Notes under the pieces: generated by a model
Told to the model about the DNA's origin: nothing
Database searches by the model: none
Seen by the model: only the letters and a program-made list of their open reading frames with translations
DNA from: an uncultured Candidatus Melainabacteria bacterium
GTDB taxonomy: Bacteria > Cyanobacteriota > Vampirovibrionia > Gastranaerophilales > Gastranaerophilaceae
Direction: 5' to 3'
NCBI GenBank assembly: GCA_934754655.1
Contig: CAKVIC010000006.1
Span: 1 to 64,000 of the forward strand
Length of the DNA: 64,000 nt
Part shown: piece after piece, positions 54,078 to 62,505 of the stretch
How positions within the stretch are numbered: position 1 is the stretch's first letter
How the letters are laid out: every line of letters begins with the position of its first letter
Position numbers and translations under genes: made by a program

Positions 54078-54085
54078 ATAAAATC

Positions 54086-54331
54086 CTATTCTATTATTTT
54101 ATAAAGTTCTGTTGCGCCTTGTATGCTTACATTTCCGGTTGGAATAATGAGTACTTCAAATTTTTCAGTGCGATTTGCGTACTCAATTTCAATAATATCT
54201 CCGACTTTCAATTGTTTTGCTGGCTTTGCAACATTACCATTCACTGTAACTCTTCCCATTTCTGAAACTGAATTTGCAACAGTACGTCTTTTAATTAATC
54301 TTGAAACTTTTAAAAATTTATCTAATCGCAT
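54086..54331 (-). CDS. S4-domain RNA-binding protein (RqcP/HslR type)
   Basis: The 81-residue protein is almost entirely one S4 domain: MRLDKFLKVSRLIKRRTVA, GRVTVNGNVAKPAKQLKVGD, IEIEYANR. RqcP stabilises the P-site tRNA during bacterial ribosome-associated quality control with RqcH; HslR is a close relative. Length fits RqcP. It lies between the PNP and VTT genes. Confidence 0.85.
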   Translation of the reverse strand: MRLDKFLKVSRLIKRRTVANSVSEMGRVTVNGNVAKPAKQLKVGDIIEIEYANRTEKFEVLIIPTGNVSIQGATELYKIIE

Positions 54332-54358
54332 AGCTATTCTTTTTCGACCTTTTTTAGA

Positions 54359-55177
54359 TTAAAGATTTTTTATAATTTCTTTCACTAAAATTTTGAATCT
54401 GTCTTTTACAATATTTGCGGCATGAATTACATCCGCGTGAGAAAGTGAAATTGTGCTAACACCTGCGGCTGAGTTGCAAATACAGCTTATTCCAATAACA
54501 TCCATTCCTGCCCATTTTGCAACAATTGCTTCTGGAACAGTTGACATTCCGACAGCATCAGCTCCTATTATTCTTGCCATTTTAACTTCAGCAGGTGTTT
54601 CGTAAGATGGACCTGTTAGCGCCATGTAAACACCTTCTTGCAAATCAATTCCAATTTTTGAAGCGATTTTTTTTGTCATATCGATAAGTTCAGAACTATA
54701 AACTTCGCTCATATCAGAAAAACGTTCACCCATTGAATCATCATTTTTTCCAATTAATGGATTGATGTTCATGTGATTAATATGGTCAGTGATAAGCATT
54801 AAATCTGACGGATTAAAAGCAGGATTTACTCCGCCTGCTGCGTTGGTAAGAATCACTGTTTTAACGCCTAATTTTTTCATAATTTTTATCGGCAAAACAA
54901 CTTTTTGAATAGAATGACCTTCGTAATAGTGAAAACGACCTTGCATCATAACAACTTTTTTGTTGTTAATTTCTGCAAAAACAAGGCGTCCTTTGTGACC
55001 GGAAACGGTTGATTCTTCAAAATCCGGAATCTCGCCATAAGGGATAGCTAAAGAACAATATTCGTCAGCAAGTTCTCCTAAACCAGAACCTAAGACAATA
55101 CCAATTTCTGGAATAAAATCTTTGCCTAATTTATTATCTAATTCTTTCCTTATAAAATTTGTCGTTCTTTCAAACAT
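54359..55177 (-). CDS. Purine nucleoside phosphorylase
   Basis: The 272-residue protein matches the trimeric PNP family, which phosphorolyses (deoxy)inosine and guanosine for purine salvage. Motifs are GIVLGSGLGELADEY, ESTVSGHKGRLVF, MQGRFHYYEGHS, LTNAAGGVNPAFNPSDLM and ALTGPSYETPAEVKMAR, ending in GISCICNSAAGVS. It is the first gene of a four-gene operon. GGAG precedes the ATG. Confidence 0.93.
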   Translation of the reverse strand: MFERTTNFIRKELDNKLGKDFIPEIGIVLGSGLGELADEYCSLAIPYGEIPDFEESTVSGHKGRLVFAEINNKKVVMMQGRFHYYEGHSIQKVVLPIKIMKKLGVKTVILTNAAGGVNPAFNPSDLMLITDHINHMNINPLIGKNDDSMGERFSDMSEVYSSELIDMTKKIASKIGIDLQEGVYMALTGPSYETPAEVKMARIIGADAVGMSTVPEAIVAKWAGMDVIGISCICNSAAGVSTISLSHADVIHAANIVKDRFKILVKEIIKNL

Positions 55178-55314
55178 GTTTATCTCCTAAACACAACCCC
55201 ACGTTTTCATCGCATGTAATTGTACAATAAATTAACCCTTTTTTCAAGGATTATTATTTTTATAATGCGAGAGAGTTAATTTAATGTTTTTCATTAAAAG
55301 AATTGATATATTTT

Positions 55315-55653
55315 AAATTTATTTCAGGATTTGATAAGTTAACTAGGGTTAATTCTGGTAGATTACTTGCTGGCGTAAAGGTTTAACGTCGGCAAGATGC
55401 TGAAACGAGTGGTTCATGACAATATTCATTCTCGTCGTTCGTTCGGTTTATTTTTCCTGTCATCCTGAATTTATTTCAGGATCTGACTAGTGAACTGGGG
55501 AGAATTTCGGTCGATTGTTTGCTTAACGCAAGGTTCAACACTGGTAAGATGCTGAAACGAGTTCAGCATGACAAAAAAACACAATTTGCGCAAAGGTTTT
55601 GCATTAATGAGATGCTGAAATGAGTGGTTCATGACAAATTGTTTCATTTTAAG
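55315..55653. repeat. Palindromic repeat block before cassette copy D
   Basis: Type-1 repeats at about 55318-55335 (degenerate) and 55464-55480 (CCTGAATTTATTTCAGG). Type-2 repeats lie near 55393, 55545 and 55608. One has the symmetric form with GTTCAGCATGAC, the others the GTGGTTCATGAC variant. No gene is seen between 55178 and 55623. Confidence 0.85.
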
Positions 55654-56037
55654 TCCGTGTCTTGGATTTGCTCCGCGCGCCCGTACCCGCCATCGGCGGG
55701 GCGGGAGTTTCGCCTTAGTGGCTTCACCACAGTCGGCTCAATCTGTTCGCTATCCGGAATTCATTTCATTCATTCCGTCCGCAAATCCGCTAAAGCAATT
55801 GTAACGATTTTTTCTCTTGGCACAATTGAAGGCATTGATATTTTATCAGATATTGCAAATGGTGAAAACTTTTTCAAAACAACTGCAAAATCAGCAACAA
55901 ATCTTTTAGGTTCAATTACATTATCAGGTTACGGTGGAGCTATTGGTTCTAAAATGTTTGGTATTACAGGCTCTATGTTAGGAACAGGTATTGGAAACTT
56001 AGCAAATAATAAACTTAATAATATATTGTTTAATTAA
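55624..56037 (+). CDS. Cassette tail gene, copy D (repeat-derived N-terminus)
   Basis: The frame starts at a GTG inside repeat DNA. The first 55 residues (SWICSARPYPPSAGREFRL and following) are translated from the GC-rich repeat. The true conserved part begins at about LGTIEGIDILSDIANGEN and continues through SITLSGYGGAIGSKMFG to a TAA at 56035-56037. The repeat has replaced the usual upstream portion. Whether the fused frame is translated is doubtful. The stop overlaps the convergent head gene stop in TTAA. Confidence 0.45.
   Translation: MVHDKLFHFKSVSWICSARPYPPSAGREFRLSGFTTVGSICSLSGIHFIHSVRKSAKAIVTIFSLGTIEGIDILSDIANGENFFKTTAKSATNLLGSITLSGYGGAIGSKMFGITGSMLGTGIGNLANNKLNNILFN
55654..55756. 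repeat. GC-rich repeat, inverted copy of 7856-7910
   Basis: Bases 55654-55708 are the reverse complement of 7856-7910 with one mismatch, including the CCCGCCATCGGCGGG hairpin. Bases 55733-55756 match 46915-46938 exactly. Confidence 0.9.
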
Positions 56038-56353
56038 TAATTTTTAATATAAATATATGTTGATTCAAATGCTTCAGAACTTTCTTTGGGGACAAATTTA
56101 CGTACTGCGTTCATTGTATCTAGTGCATCTTTTATTGACATGTCATTCCAAATAACATAATCTGTTATTCGCTCAAGCCACCATGAAGTTACTGACCCTC
56201 TATCTCTATACATTTTTCAGCCATATTATAAAACTCTTGATTGACTTTTTTGAACGCTAATTGGTTGTTAGAAATGCTAGTTTGCTCGCTGGCGTTACGT
56301 TTTGTGCTATATATGTTTTGATTTTTTATTGCAGGATTAAACCCAATTTTCAT
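56034..56353 (-). pseudogene. Cassette head gene, copy D (frameshifted)
   Basis: It begins MKIGFNPAIKNQNIYSTKR with the normal ribosome site and -10 box. It loses one base in an A-run (56213-56217, five instead of six T on the plus strand) just after NMAEK and then hits a stop. Beyond the shift the old frame continues as SWWLERITDYVIWNDMSIK and NAVRKFVPKE to a TAA at 56034-56036. It is a recent, single-event knockout or a slippage site. Confidence 0.75.
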
Positions 56354-56429
56354 TAATACACCCCTCGTTTAGTTTTTTCTATAAAAGAATTATATCATGA
56401 AAAGTTTAAAATAAATAGATTACTTGCTT

Positions 56430-56680
56430 GGCGCAAAGTTCAACGCCGGTGAGATGCTGAAACAAGTTCAGCATGACAAAAAACACGTCCGCAAATCCAC
56501 GGTTTATTTTTCCTGTCATCCTGAATTTATTTCAGGATCTGACTAGTGAACTGGGGTTAATATAAGTAAGAAGCTTGATTAATGCAAAGTTCAACGTCGG
56601 TAAGATGCTGAAACAAGTGACTCATGACAAATAACAAATAATTTTAACAAATAAAATACATCAGCAAATCCGCGGAAGCA
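56430..56680. repeat. Palindromic repeat block before cassette copy E
   Basis: A type-2 repeat in symmetric form (about 56450-56478), a type-1 repeat CCTGAATTTATTTCAGG at 56520-56536 and another type-2 repeat near 56601-56630. The block runs directly into the truncated tail gene of copy E. Confidence 0.85.
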
Positions 56681-56685
56681 ATTGT

Positions 56686-56925
56686 AAATTAGGTGTTTTA
56701 GCTCTTGGCGCAGTTGAAGGCATTGATATTTTATCAAATGTTGCTAATGGCGAAAATATTTTTGAAACAACAGCAAAATCTGCAACAAATCTTTTAGGCT
56801 CAATTACATTATCAGGTTATTGTGGTGCGCTTGGTTCAAAAATGTTTGGAGTTACCGGTTCCATGATAGGAACAGGTATTGGAAATCTTGCTAATAGTAA
56901 ATTTAACAACATGTTATTTGATTAG
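56686..56925 (+). pseudogene. Cassette tail gene, copy E (5' truncated by repeat)
   Basis: The coding sequence (KLGVLALGAVEGIDILSN through SITLSGYCGALGSKMFG to a TAG at 56923-56925) is cut at its 5' end by repeat DNA, with no start codon before a late internal ATG. The stop overlaps the head gene stop by 4 bp (TTAG). It is a remnant unless translated by an unusual mechanism. Confidence 0.55.
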
Positions 56926-57245
56926 AGATTTTTATAGTATTTGCATTTAAAATTATAAACATCAAGACTATTTTTATTTGTAAATTTTTTTATTGCTTGA
57001 ATTGTATCAATTGCATCTTGTTTTGATATTTTTTTAGCAAAAACAACGTCAAACGAAAATAAATCATACCATTCTGTACTAATATTTCCTCTATTTTTAT
57101 ACATTTTTTCAGCCATATCATAAAACTCTTGATTAACTTTTTTGAACGCAAGCTGGTTATTAGAAATGTTAGTATGCTCGCTGACGTTGCGTTTTGCGCT
57201 ATACATGTTTTGATTTTTTATTGCAGGATTAAACCCAATTTTCAT
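56922..57245 (-). CDS. Cassette head gene, copy E (MKIGFNPAIK family)
   Basis: The 107-residue protein has GAGGGG before the ATG. Residues 1-55 match copies A and B (with NVSEHTNISNNQ). The C-terminal half is distinctive (STEWYDLFSFDVVFAKKIS, QAIKKFTNKNSLDVYNF, ending KYYKNL). The promoter region is more diverged than in the other copies (ATACAAAAATTATAGC). Function is unknown. Confidence 0.72.
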   Translation of the reverse strand: MKIGFNPAIKNQNMYSAKRNVSEHTNISNNQLAFKKVNQEFYDMAEKMYKNRGNISTEWYDLFSFDVVFAKKISKQDAIDTIQAIKKFTNKNSLDVYNFKCKYYKNL

Positions 57246-57405
57246 TAATACACCCCTCGTTTGTTTTTTTAATACAAAAATTATAGCATAAAAAGGTTAA
57301 AATAAATAGATTGTTTGCTTGGCGCAAAGGTTAACGTTTAGCGTTGGTTAGATATTGAATTGGGTATGTCATGACTTTTTTGTTTAATTGTGTTACGCTA
57401 GTTTT

Positions 57406-58047
57406 ATGACAAATTATTTGAAAAAATTCATTTTGTTATTTTTATGTTTCGTTTTAACTTCTTTTGCGGTTTATGCTGAGAATAGCGATATTTCTGATAT
57501 GCCTAAAACGAAATTTGACGGTAAAGAATACACTTTGTTATACAGTGCAAAAAATCCGGATTCAGGTAATTTTATTAATGAATATTACAAGAATTTAGAA
57601 ACTTATACAAATTGGACAGAATTAATTACAATTCATCATTTTCCTAATTCGTATTCTCCTATTGATTGTGCAAAAGAATTTAGAAATATGCTTGCTGAAA
57701 TGAATTGTCCAAGCGCGTTAGAAGAATTTGAAGATGAAAATTTTGCGATTTTGGATTTTATTTTAATTGATTCAAAAAGGCTTCCAATAATTATTGAATT
57801 TAATGTTTTTAAATATGAAAAAGATGAAATTTGTGGAACGATTGCTGTTCAATACGCAAAAAGATATAGAATTAATTCTCCATTAGAAGTAGAGCGATTA
57901 AAAAAGGAATTTTTAAAATCACGTTCGAAAATCGTTAAAAAAATTAAAAAATATGCACTCCCAAAATTAATTGTCGAAAATGTAGAAAATGGACAATATG
58001 TTCAGACTGAAGCTGTGAAAAACATTGAAAACATTGATTTAAAATAA
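57406..58047 (+). CDS. Exported protein of unknown function
   Basis: From the ATG at 57406 the protein has 213 residues with a signal peptide (LKKFILLFLCFVLTSFAVYA). The mature part is a mixed alpha/beta domain (GKEYTLLYSAKNPDSGNFI, WTELITIHHFPNSYSPIDC, IIEFNVFKYEKDEICG) ending in a basic helix. The TACGCT box with an upstream TG, six bases before the ATG, would make the message leaderless. It precedes the RND efflux genes by 69 bp and may be part of their transcript. Confidence 0.65.
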   Translation: MTNYLKKFILLFLCFVLTSFAVYAENSDISDMPKTKFDGKEYTLLYSAKNPDSGNFINEYYKNLETYTNWTELITIHHFPNSYSPIDCAKEFRNMLAEMNCPSALEEFEDENFAILDFILIDSKRLPIIIEFNVFKYEKDEICGTIAVQYAKRYRINSPLEVERLKKEFLKSRSKIVKKIKKYALPKLIVENVENGQYVQTEAVKNIENIDLK

Positions 58048-58116
58048 TATTGTATTTGATATTTGTTTGAGCTAAACTCAAAAAAGGGATTCGCACATTT
58101 TTATAATGGAGAGCAA

Positions 58117-59325
58117 ATGAGAAAAAAAATTATTATAATTATAAGTATCGTTTTAGCACTTATACTTGGTAGAATGGCTATTTCTAATTTCGATAAAAAC
58201 AAAACTGCAAAAGCGCGCGCAAATTCTGCTGTTCCTGCCGTTACGATTGAAACTGTTCAGACGAGAAATGTTACGCGTCAATTTGAAGCTAACGCGAGAG
58301 TTACAGCTAAATACCGAGTTGAAGTTTTAGCACGTATTAGCGGTTATTTAACAAAGAGCTATTTTAAAGAAGGTGATTATGTAAAAGCCGGTCAAGTTTT
58401 GTTTGAAATTGAACCGCAAGAATATCTTTATGCTGCAAATAAGGCAAAAGCTAATTTAGATAATATTAAATCACAATCCGATTATTACAGAAAACAACTT
58501 ATAAGATATGAAGAGCTTGTGAAACAAGATTATATAGCAAAATCTGAATATGATAATATCTTGGCTCAAAGCACCGCGTTTAGTGCTCAAGAGGAAAGTG
58601 CTATGAGTGCTTACTTGGATGCTAAAAGAAATTTGGGTTATACAAAAGTTAAAGCACCTGTAAATGGTCGTGTTGGTATAATTGATGTTACGGTAGGTAA
58701 CTTTGTTTCTATGAATAGTGGAGCTTTAACAACCATAAACAGTTCAGAGCCAATGTATGTTACTTTCCCTTTAGATACAAAAGATTACACGGAACTTGTA
58801 AGAATTGATAAAGGTGCTAATGTTGATAGGGATGTTGAATATATTTTCAGTAATGGTACTAAATACGAACTAAAAGGTGTTCAAAATTTTCATGACAATA
58901 AAATTGATGAAACAACAGGTACAATAACTTTGAGAGCAACTTTTGCGAACCCTAAAGACGAATTAATCCAAGGTGATTTTGGTAGAGTCATAATTTATTC
59001 AAAATTTAAAGATGATATGCCAATAATTCCACAAAGCGCAACTCAAGAAAATCAAGAGGGACGTTATGTTTATATGTTGGATGAAAACAAAACCGCAAAA
59101 TTAGTTTATATAAAAACAATGGGGCAAACTGACGATGGATATTGGATAGTATCTGATGGGGTAAAAGTCGGTGACACAATAATAACAAGTGGTTTGCAAA
59201 AAGTAATGACGGGAAAACCTGTAAGAGTCGTAGCTCAAGTGGCTGATACAACTCCTAAAAAAGTTAAAAAAGAAGGTTTTGTACAAAAAATTATCAAAAA
59301 AATTGTTAAAAAAATTAAAAAATAA
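58117..59325 (+). CDS. RND efflux membrane-fusion protein (AcrA type)
   Basis: The 402-residue protein starts at the ATG behind GGAGAG. It has an N-terminal anchor (KIIIIISIVLALILGRM), a lipoyl/barrel-sandwich part (VEVLARISGYLTKSYFKEG, VKAGQVLFEIEPQEY), a helical hairpin, and the second lipoyl half (YTKVKAPVNGRVGIIDVTVG). A beta barrel and membrane-proximal domain follow. It bridges the inner membrane pump and TolC. The lysine-rich C-terminus (KIIKKIVKKIKK) is unusual. It is the first of three tightly spaced efflux genes. Confidence 0.92.
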   Translation: MRKKIIIIISIVLALILGRMAISNFDKNKTAKARANSAVPAVTIETVQTRNVTRQFEANARVTAKYRVEVLARISGYLTKSYFKEGDYVKAGQVLFEIEPQEYLYAANKAKANLDNIKSQSDYYRKQLIRYEELVKQDYIAKSEYDNILAQSTAFSAQEESAMSAYLDAKRNLGYTKVKAPVNGRVGIIDVTVGNFVSMNSGALTTINSSEPMYVTFPLDTKDYTELVRIDKGANVDRDVEYIFSNGTKYELKGVQNFHDNKIDETTGTITLRATFANPKDELIQGDFGRVIIYSKFKDDMPIIPQSATQENQEGRYVYMLDENKTAKLVYIKTMGQTDDGYWIVSDGVKVGDTIITSGLQKVMTGKPVRVVAQVADTTPKKVKKEGFVQKIIKKIVKKIKK

Positions 59326-59346
59326 TATAAGATTAAGGGAAATATA

Positions 59347-62300
59347 ATGGCAGGCAATTTATTTATAAAACGACCAAAATTTGCGATAGTAATTTCAATT
59401 GCGATTATTTTAGCAGGGTTAATTTCTTTGACGACATTGCCGTTAGAGGAATATCCGTCAATTACACCTCCTCAAGTTATTGTTAACGCAACGTACAGTG
59501 GCGCAAGTTCTGATGTAATTGCGACTACAATTGCAGCGCCTGTCGAGTTACAATTAAACGGCATTGAGGATATGCTTTACATGCAATCAGAGTCAAAAAA
59601 CGGATCTTATCAATTGACGTTATATTTTGATGTCGGTGCAGATCCTGATATGGCTTTGGTAAACGTTCAAAACCAATTACAGTTAGTAACTCCGAGATTA
59701 CCGGAAGAAGTCAAGCGGTACGGTTTGACGGTTAGAAAATCTACCGGTGGTTCAGGTTGCTTGTATATTGCTTTAACTTCGCCAAACAAAACTTATAATT
59801 CATTATTCTTGGCAAACTATGCAACAATGTACATTAAGGATGAATTAGCGCGTACAAAAGGTTGTGGTCGTATTCAAATATTTGGTGCCGGTGATTATTC
59901 AATGCGAATATGGCTTAAACCGGATAAAATGGCAAGTTTAGGAATTTCAGCTTCGGATATTAGTGCTGCAATTAATGCACAAAACACGCAATCGCCAGCC
60001 GGAAATATTGGTGTAGAACCAATGGATTCGCCACAGATGATGAAATTCACCTTGCGAACAAAAGGACGTTTAAAGGATGTTGAAGAATTTGAGAATATAA
60101 TTGTAAAATCTAGTATAAGCGGTTCAAAAGTACGCTTAAAAGATATTGCACGAGTTGAGCTGGGTGCTGAAAATTATTCTTCTACAGTTTCAGTTGGTGA
60201 TAGTGATGTTGCAATTATTGCTGTATCACAACTTCCAGATGCAAATACAATAGACCTTGTAAATCGTATTCAGAAAAAAATGAAAATGATGAGCAAGAAA
60301 TTTCCTAACGACATTGAATATATGACCCAATATGATACAACGGAGTTTGTACGGGAATCAATTCATGAGGTTATAAGTGCGATTATTTTAGCGATAGCTC
60401 TTGTTAGTGCGGTAACTTATTTGTTTTTAGGAACTGCACGTGCCGCGTTTATACCTTTTTGTGCTATTCCGGTTTCTTTAATCGGTGTATTTATTTTTAT
60501 GGCTATGATAGGTTTTTCAATAAACTTATTAATTTTATTTGGTTTGGTTCTTGCTGTCGGGCTGGTTGTTGACGATGCAATCGTTGTATTGGAGAATACA
60601 CAACGTCATATCCAAGAGGGTAAAGATAGAGTGACTGCAACTGAAATTACTATGCAAGAAGTTTTTGGCGCTGTTGTTGCAACATCTTTGGTATTAATGG
60701 CGGTATTTGTTCCGGTATCTTTTATGTCCGGTATTTCTGGGCAAATGTATAGACAATTTGCTGTATGTATTGCAACTTCAATAGGGTTATCAACTCTTGT
60801 TGCTTTAACTCTTTCTCCTGCACTTTGTGCAATGATTCTTAAATCAGGTGAAGAAAAAACAGATTTTGAGTTTATTCAAAAATTTGAAGATTGGTTTAAT
60901 GGTATCAGAGATAAGTATTTACGAGGGGTCGAATACTTTGTGAAATCACCTAGGAAAACTTTAGCGGCATTAGGTGGTACGATTTTACTTATTTTGGGTA
61001 TGTTTATAATAACTCCTACCGGATTTCTTCCTGATGAAGATAGAGGTGCATTATTTGTAACAGCTCAATTGCAAGATGGTGCAACGCTTTCTAGAACAGG
61101 TAATGTCGTACATAAAATTTCAAAAGAATTATCTGATATTCCTGGCGTTATTTCTGTAATGCAGATTAACGGCATGAATGGTGAAAATACCGCGTTTATG
61201 ATTTTGAAATTAAAACCTTGGTCAGAGCGAAAATCTTCAAAATTATCAATAAAAAATATAACTTCGCAAGCTCAAGGTATTGTGTCAAAATATCCGGAAG
61301 TAACAGCGTTTGTTACGCAACCACCGGCGATTTCCGGCATGGGTATGTACGGCGGTTTTGAATATCAGTTGCTTGATAAAGGTGATAGAACTTCCGATGA
61401 GTTGTTTGATCAAGCTCAAACATTATTAAGAGCAGCAAGACAAGATTCAGCATTTTCAAGTTTGTATACTTCTTTCACTTCTTCGTTACCACAAGTTGTC
61501 GTAAATATTGAAGAGGATAAAGCTTTAGCGCAAGGTGTTCCTATAACTGAAATTTACTCAACTTTAGCTGCTCAATTTGGTGCAACTTATGTTAATGACT
61601 TTAATAAATTTGGGCGCGTTTATCGTGTATATATGCAAGCTGATGCGCCTTATAGAGCAACTTTGGATGATATAGGCAAAATTTATGTAAGAAATACTGC
61701 CGGTCGCATGGTTCCGCTGACAGCTGTTATTTCAATAAAAAATATTGTAGGACCTTATTCGTTGACAAGATTTAATATGTATCCTGCAATAACTATAAAC
61801 GGTAACCCTGCAAATGGGGTAAGTTCAGGAGCAGCAATGAAAGAAATGGCAAAATTGTCAGATGAGGTTTTACCGCAAGACATGGATTTTGCTTGGTCAG
61901 GAACTTCTTTGCAGGAGCAAAAATCTTCCGGACAAATTGGGCCTATTTTGGCATTGGCTTTGACCTTTGTGTATTTATTCTTAACAGCTTTGTACGAAAG
62001 TTGGACATTGCCGATTGCGGTATTATTAATATCTCCGGTGGCATTATTGGGTGCTTTATTCTTCCAATATGTATCAGGGTTGTCTTTGGATATATATGCT
62101 CAAGTCGGTTTGGTAATGTTGATTGGTCTAAGTACAAAACAAGCAATTTTGATTGTAGAGTTTGCTAAAGACGCGATGGAGAAGGACGGTTTAGGGTATA
62201 TTGAAGCCGCAATGCAAGCTGCTAAACTACGTTTTAGAGCTGTAATGATGACAAACATAGCATTTATTTTAGGTTTGTTACCGTTGGTATTTGCGCAAGG

Positions 62301-62505
62301 TGCAGGTGCCGGTAGCAGACATTCAATCGGTGTTTCAGTATTTGGTGGAATGCTTGCTGTTGCATTTTTAGGAAGTATTTTAGTTCCGGCTTTCTTTGTT
62401 TTGATGAACACTGTTAAAGAAAAATCAGCGCAACGAATCAAAGAATACTATGAACGTAAACAAATGGTAGGTAAAAGATATAAGAGCAGAAACAATGAAG
62501 ATTAA
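59347..62505 (+). CDS. RND multidrug efflux pump (AcrB/HAE1 type)
   Basis: The 1052-residue proton-driven pump has the standard twelve membrane helices and two large periplasmic loops. Diagnostic pieces are ERRP-like KRPKFAIVISIAIILAGLI at the start, the proton-relay GLVVDDAIVVLENTQRHI, FVPVSFMSGISGQMYRQFA and, in the second half, LVMLIGLSTKQAILIVEFA. It follows the AcrA-type gene by 21 bp and overlaps the TolC gene by 11 bp. Substrates are probably lipophilic compounds such as bile salts, plausible for a gut organism. Confidence 0.95.
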   Translation: MAGNLFIKRPKFAIVISIAIILAGLISLTTLPLEEYPSITPPQVIVNATYSGASSDVIATTIAAPVELQLNGIEDMLYMQSESKNGSYQLTLYFDVGADPDMALVNVQNQLQLVTPRLPEEVKRYGLTVRKSTGGSGCLYIALTSPNKTYNSLFLANYATMYIKDELARTKGCGRIQIFGAGDYSMRIWLKPDKMASLGISASDISAAINAQNTQSPAGNIGVEPMDSPQMMKFTLRTKGRLKDVEEFENIIVKSSISGSKVRLKDIARVELGAENYSSTVSVGDSDVAIIAVSQLPDANTIDLVNRIQKKMKMMSKKFPNDIEYMTQYDTTEFVRESIHEVISAIILAIALVSAVTYLFLGTARAAFIPFCAIPVSLIGVFIFMAMIGFSINLLILFGLVLAVGLVVDDAIVVLENTQRHIQEGKDRVTATEITMQEVFGAVVATSLVLMAVFVPVSFMSGISGQMYRQFAVCIATSIGLSTLVALTLSPALCAMILKSGEEKTDFEFIQKFEDWFNGIRDKYLRGVEYFVKSPRKTLAALGGTILLILGMFIITPTGFLPDEDRGALFVTAQLQDGATLSRTGNVVHKISKELSDIPGVISVMQINGMNGENTAFMILKLKPWSERKSSKLSIKNITSQAQGIVSKYPEVTAFVTQPPAISGMGMYGGFEYQLLDKGDRTSDELFDQAQTLLRAARQDSAFSSLYTSFTSSLPQVVVNIEEDKALAQGVPITEIYSTLAAQFGATYVNDFNKFGRVYRVYMQADAPYRATLDDIGKIYVRNTAGRMVPLTAVISIKNIVGPYSLTRFNMYPAITINGNPANGVSSGAAMKEMAKLSDEVLPQDMDFAWSGTSLQEQKSSGQIGPILALALTFVYLFLTALYESWTLPIAVLLISPVALLGALFFQYVSGLSLDIYAQVGLVMLIGLSTKQAILIVEFAKDAMEKDGLGYIEAAMQAAKLRFRAVMMTNIAFILGLLPLVFAQGAGAGSRHSIGVSVFGGMLAVAFLGSILVPAFFVLMNTVKEKSAQRIKEYYERKQMVGKRYKSRNNED

